From Nitzschia sp. pyKryTriq1 (lineage: Eukaryota > Bacillariophyta > Bacillariophyceae > Bacillariales > Bacillariaceae): a DNA stretch of 64,000 bases. The position numbers and the translations under genes are program-made. The notes beneath the pieces are model-generated. The model was not told where the DNA came from and ran no database searches. It saw only the letters and a list, made by a program, of their open reading frames with translations. Below, piece by piece: positions 40,543-50,531 of this stretch. Each line of letters starts with the position of its first letter. Position 1 is the first letter of the stretch. The DNA lies in contig OY101130.1 of the NCBI GenBank assembly GCA_956465555.1, positions 930,001 to 994,000 of the forward strand. Reading direction: 5' to 3'.

Positions 40543-41778
40543 ATGCCCAGTCCGTTACTGTTCATGCCGTTAAAAGTCCCGCCTCGTCACGATTTAGTTC
40601 AACCGCTCGCGAATTGGCTGGACAATGCGGAGCCCACGGGGTTTAGTGGCAGCAATAACAACAACAACAGCAGCAGCAGCAACTATGATGACGAAGACGA
40701 TGATCCAGTCCCCACTCAATGGATTATTCCCAAACCCGAATTTTCCTCCGTCGAATGTCGGTCGGAACTCCTACGATTAGCGGCTCTTCGCAATTGTCTC
40801 TCGGAACACTTGCAGGATTCTCACAAGGCGGCGTTGGAAGAAAAGGCGTTGGAAGATTGTCAAGATTATCACGCGACATTGTTGGCATTTGAAAAGCAGG
40901 GATTTCCTACCGTGGAAAGTGAAGCCACGGAAGGTATTGCTTTGACGTGGAAAGGAGCCTTTGCTACTCAACAATTGGAAACCCATCATTCCTTAGTGTG
41001 GGATCGAGTGGGCTGTTTGTGGAATGTGGCAGCGTTACAGTCCTATCTGGCCGCCACTACTTCCCACGATTTAACCACCAAAGAAGACTGCAAATCGGCC
41101 ATTTCCTTGTTGCAGTCATCTGCTAGTTTATTGGCGACTCTCCAAGAGTTGGTGATGGAACCATCACAAGATTATTCGACAGTCGACTGTTCGTCAGCCA
41201 TGCTGCAATTTTGGGAAACACTACTCAAAGCCCAAGCCCAATACTGCATCTACAAAATGGCCAATTTAGGTTCAGTCAAACAACATTCGACCTTGGCGTA
41301 CCTGGTACAAGCGGCTGCGGGATTGTACAATGATGCCTTGCAATTCGCTCAAGATCCCCGGTTACAATCGGAAGTACCCAAACAATCCCAACAGTGGGGC
41401 ACTCACGCCAAGGCCCAATCACTAGTATGCCAGGCTCGTGCTACCTTTCATTGCAGCATCGAACATCGTCTTCAAAAAGAACATGGATTGGAATTGGCCC
41501 GACTCTCCCAATGTGTCATTCAATTGAAGGAATGTTTGGACTTTTGGAAATCGGCACCAGGATTGCAGGATAATTTGGCCGAGGTACAGGGACTAGTCCA
41601 GTTGGCAAGAGATCGATTGGAACGGGCACGGCACGACAATGATATGATTTATTTGGACGATGTTCCCACGACATTGCCCGAAATTCGAGCGCAGACCATG
41701 GTCAAATCGAACTTGCCCCTGCCGTCGGCCATGATGCAACCAAAGGTCTCGTTGTTTCAATGGAAAACAACTACGTGA
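40543..41778 (+). CDS. Stand-alone BRO1-domain protein
   Basis: 411 aa from the ATG at 40543, the length of one BRO1 domain. The domain opens LLFMPLKVPPRHDLVQPLANWL, as BRO1 domains do after the start Met. It contains the core WDRVGCLWNVAALQSYLAA (the F.~.~vlfNiaal.s..a element) and helical hairpins of the tetratricopeptide-like part. An Asn/Ser tract at residues about 38-50 lies in a loop. BRO1 domains bind ESCRT-III (Snf7/CHMP4) or related proteins in endosomal sorting. The V-shaped and Pro-rich domains of Alix/Bro1 are absent, so it resembles BROX-type proteins; no C-terminal CaaX box is present. Confidence 0.8.
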   Translation: MPSPLLFMPLKVPPRHDLVQPLANWLDNAEPTGFSGSNNNNNSSSSNYDDEDDDPVPTQWIIPKPEFSSVECRSELLRLAALRNCLSEHLQDSHKAALEEKALEDCQDYHATLLAFEKQGFPTVESEATEGIALTWKGAFATQQLETHHSLVWDRVGCLWNVAALQSYLAATTSHDLTTKEDCKSAISLLQSSASLLATLQELVMEPSQDYSTVDCSSAMLQFWETLLKAQAQYCIYKMANLGSVKQHSTLAYLVQAAAGLYNDALQFAQDPRLQSEVPKQSQQWGTHAKAQSLVCQARATFHCSIEHRLQKEHGLELARLSQCVIQLKECLDFWKSAPGLQDNLAEVQGLVQLARDRLERARHDNDMIYLDDVPTTLPEIRAQTMVKSNLPLPSAMMQPKVSLFQWKTTT

Positions 41779-42190
41779 TTAAAATAAAATAAAAATGACT
41801 TTAAGACTTTAGTAGTTATATGAGATACGCGAACAAATAAAGGCTCTACTAGCGTCACTACTACTAGAAGCAAGGCTGGAGGCTTAGAGTAGAGATTGAA
41901 GATACTTTGTCTTATTCTGGTACAGAAGTCATGAGTTCGATTCACGAGGCGTCAGTCGTGCGCCCGTCAGTTGTCCCGCCTATTGTTATCCTCTCGCATT
42001 TTTTATTGTTGATACGTGCTTTTCGCGTCTTTTCCCGCGCAAAATCATCGCATCAGACGCAGCATATTGAAGATCGCGTCGTTTCTATACCTTCATACTT
42101 AAATCTGTTGATGCGAGTTTCACAAATTGTGAAAAGTGCATCACAGAGCCAGCAATTGCAACTTACTCCCTCCCGCACAATTCACACACC
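41779..42190. other. Spacer, no gene seen
   Basis: A 412-bp stretch between two genes on the same strand. It carries the 3' end of the BRO1 gene and the presumed promoter of the MYND gene. A word resembling a tRNA T-arm (GAGTTCGATTCACG, about 41932) has no matching tRNA arms around it. Confidence 0.45.
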
Positions 42191-42910
42191 ATGTCATTTG
42201 ATGTGCCGCAAGCCTGTCGCGTCGTCGAACCTGAGAAAGGCACCAACAAGACCCTAAAATTATCCGTCGGCAAGAAGAAGCTGGCGGCAAATCCCGAGCT
42301 CGCCCGAGATTTGTACGCCTACATGATCATCAACGGAGTTCAGTACTGTCGCCCACATCTTTTGATACGTTGTCATCTATGTGAAGTAGATTGCAACATT
42401 CTGCGTGATCAAGTCAACGAGGAACGGGCACAGCGTGGATGGCCTCCTGCGGGAGACGCGGCGCTGGATCGTTTCGCTGACAAGTGGGGCGAACTTAGGC
42501 AGGATCAACTTTTCCAATGGCAACTTGAAGAAGAGCTTGTGCGCATGCAAAATGGAGCCGACTTTTATATTCAGAATCCACTAGAATGGCAAAAGCGGAA
42601 AGAGCTCCACCATCGAGTCGAGCGGGAGTTGAACGATGAATTCTTGGTCGAAGCTCAGGCGGTCAAAGAAACGGGCGCATCGCAATGCTGCTATTGGAAG
42701 TGTGGGAAGACACAAGACGAGACGAAGTTGCTATCTTGTACTGGCTGCAATATCGTGAAGTACTGCTCCGAAGAGCACCAAAAGCTAGATTGGCAATGGG
42801 AACACCGCATGGAATGTACAGTGAATGTACCCAGTGAGATATTGAGGGACATTGAAGAGGCTCGCCAGCAAAATTTGCGAGGAGATTACTCCATGATGCC
42901 TTTCGGGTAG
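42191..42910 (+). CDS. MYND-type zinc-finger protein
   Basis: 239 aa, a single exon, ATG at 42191. The C-terminal third holds a MYND finger: CYWKCGK, then LLSCTGCNIVKYCSEEHQK, then WEHRMEC, with the usual Cys/His ladder (His replaces Cys at one position, as in several family members). The N-terminal 150 residues are conserved-looking and rich in aromatic and charged residues (LARDLYAYMIINGVQYCRPH, LLIRCHLCEVDCNILRDQV). The CxxC there may belong to a second metal site. MYND fingers mediate protein contacts. Diatoms carry many MYND proteins with otherwise unknown function. Confidence 0.8.
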   Translation: MSFDVPQACRVVEPEKGTNKTLKLSVGKKKLAANPELARDLYAYMIINGVQYCRPHLLIRCHLCEVDCNILRDQVNEERAQRGWPPAGDAALDRFADKWGELRQDQLFQWQLEEELVRMQNGADFYIQNPLEWQKRKELHHRVERELNDEFLVEAQAVKETGASQCCYWKCGKTQDETKLLSCTGCNIVKYCSEEHQKLDWQWEHRMECTVNVPSEILRDIEEARQQNLRGDYSMMPFG

Positions 42911-43062
42911 TCTTATCGCCCCTACTACTAGTCACACTTGACTATGAGCACCCCTCATCGACAGGCAAGTATCCTCGGGTAGTCCCAGCTACCGTCTCTG
43001 CGTTGTTTTGGGAGGCGCTATACCTGATGACAACCATATTGGAGCTATAGCACTATTTATCA

Positions 43063-44310
43063 TTACTGACGAATGACAAGGCCGTAGCCACCGTAGCCCA
43101 GTTCCAAAAATTCCAAAGTACCAGCATATCGAGATATTATTGTTAGCAACGAGGCCGTGTTGGGTTCTCGAAACAAAAAGATGGTCGAACGACCACACTG
43201 TTGTCCTTTCTGTTGTTGAGCCGCTTGGATCAAGTCATCCAACAGAGGCGGGGTATCCCCAAATGGAGTTTTCATGACCTCGTTGATGACATAGGAAAAT
43301 AAGAATATCCGAAGAACATTTGTGGATGTATTGTCGCCGTTGTTGTTGTTATTATTATTGATCAAGTCGGCGAGCTCCCGGTTGGCGTCCGCCACCAATG
43401 GTTCCAGAAGATTGCAAGTTTGGGACGTGAATGTCACACTGGTACCAGTACTGCCGGCAGTGGACCGGTTGGAATTCAGCCGCGAGACTTCATCAACAAT
43501 AGGGGCCCAACATGGACTAAGATCAAAGCTGTGAAGAGTATTAGGTAGAAACCGGTGTGCGTGGTTGTTGTTGGGGAAGAAGGTCCCATAAAAGTGTCTT
43601 TCAAATAGTACGGCCCCGTAGAGGTCATTGGCTGGCCCACCACCTATGGAGATGAGTTGCGAGGAAGCACCGCCACTGTCCGATGATAGGAAACTTCTTT
43701 GCAGCTGCTCACACCGTGTATCATTATTTGCAGTATCCATACCAACACTACTTATTGCAGCAAAGAAGGATCGAAAGAGTTGGAGAGAGATCATGGCTCG
43801 AGTGGCAAATTTTCGACGGGCGTAACCCGCTAGAGCCACCCTATCGTCAAAGTCTTCCTTTTGCTGGGTTCCTTTTCGCATTTTCTGTTGCAGATGGCAG
43901 TTTCTGTGGGCACCAGCACCAGCACCAGCATACCCCTCTCTATTATTATTAGTATTCTCATGCTTCATGATGACGGATGCTGCGTAGTTGTTCAACCCTT
44001 CCGTCATGATTCCCAGATCCACTCGCACCCTTTGCGCTTGGGACTCCGTCAAGCGAGCAATGACATTGCCATTTTCATCCTTGAACAGCCGCGTTTCTTC
44101 TTCCTCCTTTTCTACAAGTAGGCGTACCGGTATGCTTTTGTCTAAGAGTATGCTGCTGACGACACTTGCAGCGGCGATGATGCTAGCTTCTTCTTCTTCT
44201 TCTTCTTTGGTGGCCCAACAATTCTGGCCAAAGCACACGTTCCGCCACGGTTTGTTGCGCATGCTGCATTCCCCACAGATCCACCGATCCCCGCCAAAAC
44301 TAGACGCCAT
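43063..44310 (-). CDS. RanBP2-type zinc finger protein with methyltransferase-like core
   Basis: 415 aa, no intron. Residues about 9-31 are a RanBP2-like finger, WICGECSMRNKPWRNVCFGQNC (W-x-C-x2-C-x3-N-x6-C-x4-C; the last spacing is 4, not 2), here written as WICGECSMRNKPWRNVCFG plus QNC. A Glu tract follows. Further on, LISIGGGPANDLYG looks like motif I of a class I SAM-dependent methyltransferase, and FDLSPCWAPIVDEV and LRIFLFSYVINEV stand where later motifs would be. The end is IFLFREPNTASLL through LEFLELGYGGYGLVIRQ. A finger-guided methyltransferase is inferred; substrate is unknown and the core assignment is tentative. Confidence 0.62.
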   Translation of the reverse strand: MASSFGGDRWICGECSMRNKPWRNVCFGQNCWATKEEEEEEASIIAAASVVSSILLDKSIPVRLLVEKEEEETRLFKDENGNVIARLTESQAQRVRVDLGIMTEGLNNYAASVIMKHENTNNNREGYAGAGAGAHRNCHLQQKMRKGTQQKEDFDDRVALAGYARRKFATRAMISLQLFRSFFAAISSVGMDTANNDTRCEQLQRSFLSSDSGGASSQLISIGGGPANDLYGAVLFERHFYGTFFPNNNHAHRFLPNTLHSFDLSPCWAPIVDEVSRLNSNRSTAGSTGTSVTFTSQTCNLLEPLVADANRELADLINNNNNNNGDNTSTNVLRIFLFSYVINEVMKTPFGDTPPLLDDLIQAAQQQKGQQCGRSTIFLFREPNTASLLTIISRYAGTLEFLELGYGGYGLVIRQ

Positions 44311-45373
44311 TCTTTATTATCCCTGTGTACCCAGCTAGCCTAGCTTGTTGATTGTATTAGGTACCGTAGTATGATTGATTATTATGGAGGACGTCTTCAT
44401 GGCGGAAATTGATTTCGGTATTAGTGTTTCTACAATAATAGTATTATTATTAGTACCGCAGCGCAGTGAGAAGATAATCTCGATTTGGATCCAGGACTCG
44501 CTCCAGTCATGAACGTCTGTCCGTATATACGTTCTTATGATGACGGATTGCGATGACCGATGACTCTGATCAACACACAATACCGCGGTATCTGTATGTG
44601 GTCATGAGTACCGGGTACAGGCGTATGAATACGAAGTTAGCGTATCAGACCGCTCTCCACGGTAGTACTGGTACTGTACGTGGCACATTACAGTACTCGT
44701 AGAGAGAAGAAAGCGGGCTTTTTTCTATTCGTGAAAACTTTTGGAAGGAGAAAGTTGTGAGCTTCGTTAGCGTTCTTAAGGCCAGCGAATTTGGTCAATT
44801 AAGGTCAACCTGAAGATGCCTTAGTTAAAATGTGTCGAAATGCGAAGGCATCCGAAGGCTATCGGAACAGCACGGAAGAAATAGGAGAAGAAATAAAATC
44901 AAACACGCTAGCGGCTGCTTCAAAAAATGAGGCGAAAGTACTCCTTTCTGAAAGCCAAGCTAGCGGCAGGACTCTACGCGAGTAGTACCGGTTACTGCAG
45001 TCCACCACTACCTGGTGCTCTACCAATAGGTCCCTCTCTACTAGTAGTAGTGTAATGTCATGCTATGCTGGGAAAAGTGTCAATGATATTCCTTGGCGAA
45101 AGGAAGTTCCGGTAGCATAGTCGGGAGGTACCAGGTACCGGCAGTAGGTTCGTGGACGAGTGATTGATGATGCAACTACTACTTCGGCTACTCTCTCTAG
45201 AGAGAGAGAGAAGGGACTGAGAAATTCTATCTTGTAGTAGCTAGTAGTAGGAAGGTGATGATTCCTTTCTAATCACAAGATTATAACAGCACCAAAGCTT
45301 CAGTTAGCAAAAAGACGACATAGAAGTAGTTCAGAAAGCTCTAGCAGTATTAGAATCGTCAATTGTTTATGAA
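44311..45373. repeat. Repeat-rich spacer
   Basis: No gene is seen. It contains GTAC-rich sequence at 44580-44700, a 16-bp CTCTCTCTAGAGAGAG palindrome at 45191-45206, TAG triplets near 45050 and 45230-45250, and GGTACC words near 45125. Confidence 0.5.
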
Positions 45374-46168
45374 TCATGCAGTTCTCGCCGCTGAAAACTT
45401 GCCATGGCCTGGAGTGGGCGATAGTCTTGATGTTACTGGTGATGATGATGAGGAGGAGGAATCGGTTTTGGTCGATCTGCTTGAAAAGCTGGACTGGAAT
45501 TGTGGTTCGGTCGACGACGACTCGACTCCTGTTGTGCATCTGGTAGGGTCGGCGGGGGCATCACTCCGCCTTAATTCCTCCAACACCAAGGGAGCGGAAA
45601 GAAGCTCGTGGGTGGATGTGATTTCGTAGGGAAGTTGGCGGCACAACATAGCCGGCAATGGAGCTCTTCCTTTTCGTTCGAAAGTGCTTTTGGATGGTGT
45701 GTTTTCGTCAGAGCTGCTTTGAATACTTCCAGAATAGGATTTCCTGATCTTCCTTTTTGGTGCCGTGGCGCGCACGGGATGCCTGAGAGGCTTGTCTTGG
45801 CTCTGGAAAGAAGCGTTCTGGGTCAAAGTTGCTCCAACCAGTTGTTCCGAGTGACATCTTTGGAGACGAGAAGGCCTGATACTGCTAGTAGGTGCAGCCT
45901 CGGCAGCATTGATGGTAGTTAGTTTCTTTCTGTTCAGGACTGATGGGCTTGAATCGTTCCTGTCGCTCCCACATCGTGTTGGCATACGAGGCAAACATCC
46001 AGCACTGTCCCACCTGCTCATCTTTCTCCCGGGTTTTCGTCTAGTATCTTCGGCCTGGGAAGGATGCGAAACTCGAGCATTGTCATCAACAAGGACAACA
46101 TCATTTCGGCAGAGAGATGAAACAACACCCAGGTTGGTGAAGTAATTGTGGAGAGGAAGGTTATTCAT
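45374..46168 (-). CDS. Hypothetical Ser/Arg-rich protein
   Basis: 264 aa, a single exon, ATG at 46168. Disordered composition with many Ser, Thr, Arg and Pro, for example RLQRCHSEQLVGATL and KRKIRKSYSGSIQSSSDE. No domain is recognised. Two segments look less simple: the N-terminus (NNLPLHNYFTNLGVVSSLC) and LPAMLCRQLPYEITSTHELL. Basic-x-x-Ser motifs suggest phosphorylation, but this is weak. The gene could be real or a chance open frame; the length and Met context support a gene. Confidence 0.5.
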   Translation of the reverse strand: MNNLPLHNYFTNLGVVSSLCRNDVVLVDDNARVSHPSQAEDTRRKPGRKMSRWDSAGCLPRMPTRCGSDRNDSSPSVLNRKKLTTINAAEAAPTSSIRPSRLQRCHSEQLVGATLTQNASFQSQDKPLRHPVRATAPKRKIRKSYSGSIQSSSDENTPSKSTFERKGRAPLPAMLCRQLPYEITSTHELLSAPLVLEELRRSDAPADPTRCTTGVESSSTEPQFQSSFSSRSTKTDSSSSSSSPVTSRLSPTPGHGKFSAARTA

Positions 46169-47273
46169 GGTATTAAATTTGTGGGATTTTGTTTTAGTAA
46201 GAACAACAGTACATAGTTGGTCGGTTGTGTTTTTTGTGAGTTGAAGGCAGAACCCCTTGAAGCGCGCACCGATCTTAGGCTTCTATCTTCTTGTTGTCAT
46301 TCAGGCAAAAAAACTGCCTGAGCCGCCATTTCACGTACCCCCTCGTAAAAATGATGCTAATACTAGCTTGTACCGTATGCAGGCAAGCTTCTTGCTTGAT
46401 GCAGGCGGAAATCAGCCTGAAGCGTGTACTGACTGACGTGCTGAAAGCTTTGACACGTGCATCATTTTTTACACAAGCATCGCCACAGTACCGGTACCAG
46501 GTACTGGTACCCGAACAGTAAGGTCGTTGTTGTGGTCGCGCTCTATATCTTATGACCGACCCACTACTTTAGGATTATTATTATTATTTCTCCGAGTTTG
46601 CTCATTGTGCATAAGTAATTCTGTTAGATAAACTAATTAAGTGATTTCTGATGATTCATTTAATGAACCTGCGCGCGGGAGAAGAGGAATCCTTAAATAC
46701 GCATATTTGTATTTTAGTCGTCATTTGCGAATTTAGAGCCACGAGTTCTTCCTCCGTCCATACTGCAGAGAGAAGAACAAGCAGTAGTCTACGTACCGTG
46801 CAGTACGCCACGAACTACTTCTCGCCTACTTCATCTTCTTCTGGTTGTTGGGCTCTATCAGTTGGATGTCTTCGTACTCTACTCTACTCTCTACTAGTAG
46901 TAGTACGGTGGAGCTGTTGTTTCAGTACGAGTAGAGAGAACGGATGCGGAAAGGCGACAATGACACGCGTATTCATCATCCAACAAGAGTGCCAAGTAGA
47001 AGAATTGTTCGGAAGGTGTCCTTTGTTGAGACAGCTGGTGATGATAAGAGCATTTGCCCTCTACTAGCTAGCAGAGTAGACCCATTCTTACTATGGCATT
47101 ATGGATGCTGTTTCCTACAGTACGTGCTACCCCAGAGTATCCATGGCTCCAGCTAGATAGAGGCGAGGACCTTGGCTCTTGTACTACTACTAGATTACGA
47201 CCACAAAAAAGCACCATCCGCAGCGGCAAGCGGATGAGTTACTACCTGCTTGATCTGCTACTGAGGTTCTACT
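46169..47273. other. Spacer, no gene recognised
   Basis: An open frame at 46651-47067 has no recognisable features and the composition of spacer DNA. GGTACC-rich palindromic sequence (GTACCGGTAC and GTACCAGGTACTGGTAC) lies at 46488-46510. An imperfect inverted pair GTAAAAATGATGC / GCATCATTTTTTAC frames about 46347-46472. Confidence 0.5.
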
Positions 47274-49610
47274 CTAGGCTTCCACTTCGGCTTCCTCCAA
47301 TTCTTCGGCAAGCTCCAACCATCTCATTTCCTTTTCATCAATCTCAGCATTCACCTGGTTCAGTTGACCTGTCAGGTCGGCCAATACCGTCCATCCTTCA
47401 CTACCACTATTATCGATGTCCGCCTGCAGCTTCTCGGCCTTGGCCTTGAGCTTTTCCGTCGACCGTTCCAAGTTGATCATATCTTTCTTGGCTTGTCGCA
47501 CAAAGTTGCGCATCTCGTTTCGCTTGGCCTTGTCTTCTTTGTAGTTGGTCTTCTTTTCTTCGCTAACATCGTCGTTGAAATCACCACCCGCCAGTTTGGC
47601 TTGAATCCTGTCATTCTCCAGGTCGACCAAACAGGACGCGTACTCCGAGAGGCTCCCTTGAAAGTCCTTGACGACTCCCTTTCCTTCAAAGACGAACAAA
47701 TGGTCCGTCACTTTGTCCGCAAAGGCGCGATCGTGGGATACCACAATCAAAACTCCCTTGAAATCTTTCAAGAAAGTTTCGATTGCAGACAAAGTATCTA
47801 GATCGCAATCCACAGAAGGTTCGTCCAATAGTAAGACGTTGGGCTTCTTGCTCAAAACAGAAAGGAATTGCAAGCGACGGCGTTCTCCACCGGACAGTAC
47901 TGATATCCGCTCATTCCAACGAGGGCGTGGAAACTCGAATTGATTCAAGAGCCGCCGCGCTTCGTCCGGCGATCCAATTCCTTCGTCGCTGCCGTCACGA
48001 AACTGAACTTGGTCGACCACAAATTCCAAAACAGTCTGCTGTTCGGCATTTTCATCAAATTTTAGCCCCAATTGGTCGTACACACCCAGTACAACTGTCT
48101 CTCCAATCTCAATCTCCCCCGCATCCGCCGGTTGTTCTCCCGTGATCAATTTCGTAAACGTTGTCTTTCCAATTCCATTGGCTCCTGCCAGACAGATCCG
48201 ATCTCCGGCACAAAAGTCATACGAAAAATCATCCAGCATGATCCGATCTCCAAATTTCAGGGACACATGTCGCATGGAAATGATTTTAGTGCCCAGTCGT
48301 TGTTGGGCCCCCACATCCAAGGCCAAATTGGGGTCCAAAGGCCGAGGCTTGGTGGCCTTTTCGAGTTTGTAAAAGGCGTCGATCCGGGCTTTGGATTTGG
48401 ATTCCCGGGCTTGAGGTTGACGTCGCATCCATTCCAATTCGACCTTGTATTTGGATTTGGCCGCTTGTACGGCAGCATCTTCGTTGGCCAATCGTTCTTC
48501 CTTGGCTTGCAAATAACTACTGTAACTTCCTTCATGTTCATATAGTTTACCTCGATCCAATTCCAGAATACGATTGCAAACTTCTTCTAAAAAGGCACGG
48601 TCGTGTGTTACCATCAACAAGGTCAGTTTGGGATCGCTTGTCAACAAATCCGCCAACCATTGGACACCTGCCAAACTCAAAAAGTTGGTCGGTTCATCCA
48701 ATAGTAGTACATCCGGTTCTTCCACCAAAGCTGCACAAAGAGCGACTCGTTTGCGTTCTCCTCCTGACAATTGAGAGAGGGGTTGATCTTGCAAATGAAA
48801 GACCCTCAATTTGGTAGCCACTTCGTCTGCCTTGGTCAGGACTGCCCATCCATTTCGGGCATCCATAGCCGCCGATGCCGCAGTGAACTCTTCGGGGTCC
48901 TCCTCGGCCCGTGGAACGGCCAATCGATAACGTCGGACCACTTCAAAGACATTTTTAGAGCTGCTGCTAATTTTGTTGTTGTTGTTCGTAGCAATTCCCA
49001 AAATAGCATCCCCGACTGTGACATCTAATGACATGGGCGGTTCTTGTTCGACATGGGCCACCCGCATTCCTCGTGTCAGTTGGACTTGGCCGGTATATTT
49101 ATAGTTGGTATCCGGAAAATAAGAACCATCGTCTCCTCCCGTGCCGGAAGAACGACACGTTTCGGCCAATATTTTGAGAAAGCTCGACTTTCCCGATCCA
49201 TTCCGGCCAATCAAGGCGACCTTGGCACCTCGGGCCAACACATAATTGACCTCTTGGAGTTGCCATGTTTCGCCGCCATTGTGCGTGCAACTCAAATTTT
49301 CGACAGAAATGGTCGGAGGAAGGAGTGCGCCACCAGTGGAGGAAGTACTGGACGTTGAGTCAGCCAGGGCGGCGAGACGATGAGGAGAAGGACCACGACG
49401 ACGTGGATGATGATGATGAAGCACGTCTCGGCTCGTGCTGCTCGTACTGCCGCTGGGAAAAAGAAGAGTCGTTGTCGTCGTCGTTGTTGTTGTCGTCGTC
49501 GTTGGAGTGATGATAGTAGTAGCAGTAAACGCCCAGGTCACATGATACTGGGGAAGGAATAATGTGACTGCCAGCACTAGGACGACTCGAAGATTAAGTA
49601 TCCTCGTCAT
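47274..49610 (-). CDS. Plastid-targeted ABC-F ATPase (Uup/EttA-like)
   Basis: 778 aa, no intron. The signal peptide (RVVLVLAVTLFLPQYHV) ends TWA-FTATT, the Phe-at-cleavage motif for diatom plastid import, followed by a Thr-rich transit region. Two ABC cassettes follow without membrane helices: Walker A GRNGSGKS and GANGIGKT; signatures LSGGERKRV and LSGGERRRL; Walker B LLLDEPTNFLSL and LLLDEPSVDCDLDT. Between them is the ABC-F linker (KYKVELEWMRRQPQARESKS). A C-terminal coiled coil (MINLERSTEKLKAKAEKLQA) resembles the Uup tail. ABC-F proteins act on ribosomes. The first Walker B block has lost the His-Leu-Asp that normally follows EPTN, and the second differs from EPTNDLD. Confidence 0.87.
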   Translation of the reverse strand: MTRILNLRVVLVLAVTLFLPQYHVTWAFTATTIITPTTTTTTTTTTTTLLFPSGSTSSTSRDVLHHHHPRRRGPSPHRLAALADSTSSTSSTGGALLPPTISVENLSCTHNGGETWQLQEVNYVLARGAKVALIGRNGSGKSSFLKILAETCRSSGTGGDDGSYFPDTNYKYTGQVQLTRGMRVAHVEQEPPMSLDVTVGDAILGIATNNNNKISSSSKNVFEVVRRYRLAVPRAEEDPEEFTAASAAMDARNGWAVLTKADEVATKLRVFHLQDQPLSQLSGGERKRVALCAALVEEPDVLLLDEPTNFLSLAGVQWLADLLTSDPKLTLLMVTHDRAFLEEVCNRILELDRGKLYEHEGSYSSYLQAKEERLANEDAAVQAAKSKYKVELEWMRRQPQARESKSKARIDAFYKLEKATKPRPLDPNLALDVGAQQRLGTKIISMRHVSLKFGDRIMLDDFSYDFCAGDRICLAGANGIGKTTFTKLITGEQPADAGEIEIGETVVLGVYDQLGLKFDENAEQQTVLEFVVDQVQFRDGSDEGIGSPDEARRLLNQFEFPRPRWNERISVLSGGERRRLQFLSVLSKKPNVLLLDEPSVDCDLDTLSAIETFLKDFKGVLIVVSHDRAFADKVTDHLFVFEGKGVVKDFQGSLSEYASCLVDLENDRIQAKLAGGDFNDDVSEEKKTNYKEDKAKRNEMRNFVRQAKKDMINLERSTEKLKAKAEKLQADIDNSGSEGWTVLADLTGQLNQVNAEIDEKEMRWLELAEELEEAEVEA

Positions 49611-50531
49611 GATGAATGATGATTATTGCTAGCTACGTAGCTAGCTAATAGCTTCTTTTTGTTTCTATGGTTGTTCGTAATGTAGGGAGAGGCAACATAA
49701 TCATAAAAAGAGCTAATAGGGAGGCAGAGTTCAGTTTGAGTATCGTGGTAGATAGTAGTACGTCATGGTGGGAACAAAGAAAAAGGGAAGATGAAGAATG
49801 CGACGTCCGCCACGCGGAAGCACTGCCTCCATTCTTTAGACGGACGAATAACGGACGTTTGCGCGGGAAACGGGAAACGGAAAACCTCAAAATCTCAATC
49901 CTGCCTGACGTCATTCCTACACGTCTGGCCGTTGACAGTAAAATGACCCAAAATAATTGGTCCAAGGGGTCGTCCTTTTTGAGGTCATTCCCGATCGGTC
50001 ATTTCAAAGCCAGTAGGATTTCTACGTGAGCCAAACAGGAGTCACAAAAGGAAAAAGGAAAAACGCCCGGCCGGCGGAACGATCTTTGAACCGCGAGCGA
50101 AGAAGCAGAGGCATCGACTCCTGCCTGATGCATATCAACACCGACCGCAGACCTCATCATGAAGCCAACACGGCACCAATAAGCCGATGAGCGAGAAAAG
50201 AGCCCCAAGATCGCCTCTACTCGCATCTCTCGGTCCCGTTCTCATTCAGCAGCAGCTATTGAGCAGTCATTTACTACATTTATTCAACATTTTGACTACT
50301 CTTTGTTTGTTTCGTGTTTGAACGAAGAAACCTCTTGGCAATTTTGCTTGATTGATTGATCGATCGATTCCGTTGTTCTTGATCGATTCAATCTAGTAGG
50401 TTTTGCTCCTTGCCTGTTGTTCACATCTCTCCAGCAAGGTCATTTTCATCTCATCGGTCACCAGACGACCCAGTGACTACTAAGGTTCAACAGCAACAAC
50501 AACAACAACAGCAACCACACCGGCCAGCATC
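49611..50531. other. Divergent region between ABC-F and myosin genes
   Basis: No gene is seen. Directly upstream of the ABC-F start is an 18-bp palindrome GCTAGCTACGTAGCTAGC (49627-49644). The part before 50532 contains GATT/GATC repeats (about 50350-50370) and a CAA run (50490-50515) in the likely myosin 5' leader. Both promoters should lie here. Confidence 0.5.

Noticed and set aside
41925-41950. T-arm-like word GAGTTCGATTCACG suggesting a tRNA
   Set aside because: No acceptor, D or anticodon arms could be found around it on either strand. No tRNA or rRNA gene was recognised anywhere in the window.
46651-47067. Open frame of 138 codons on the plus strand
   Set aside because: Composition is that of the surrounding repeat-rich spacer (TAG and TACTC runs), with no motif, no signal peptide and no splice partner.
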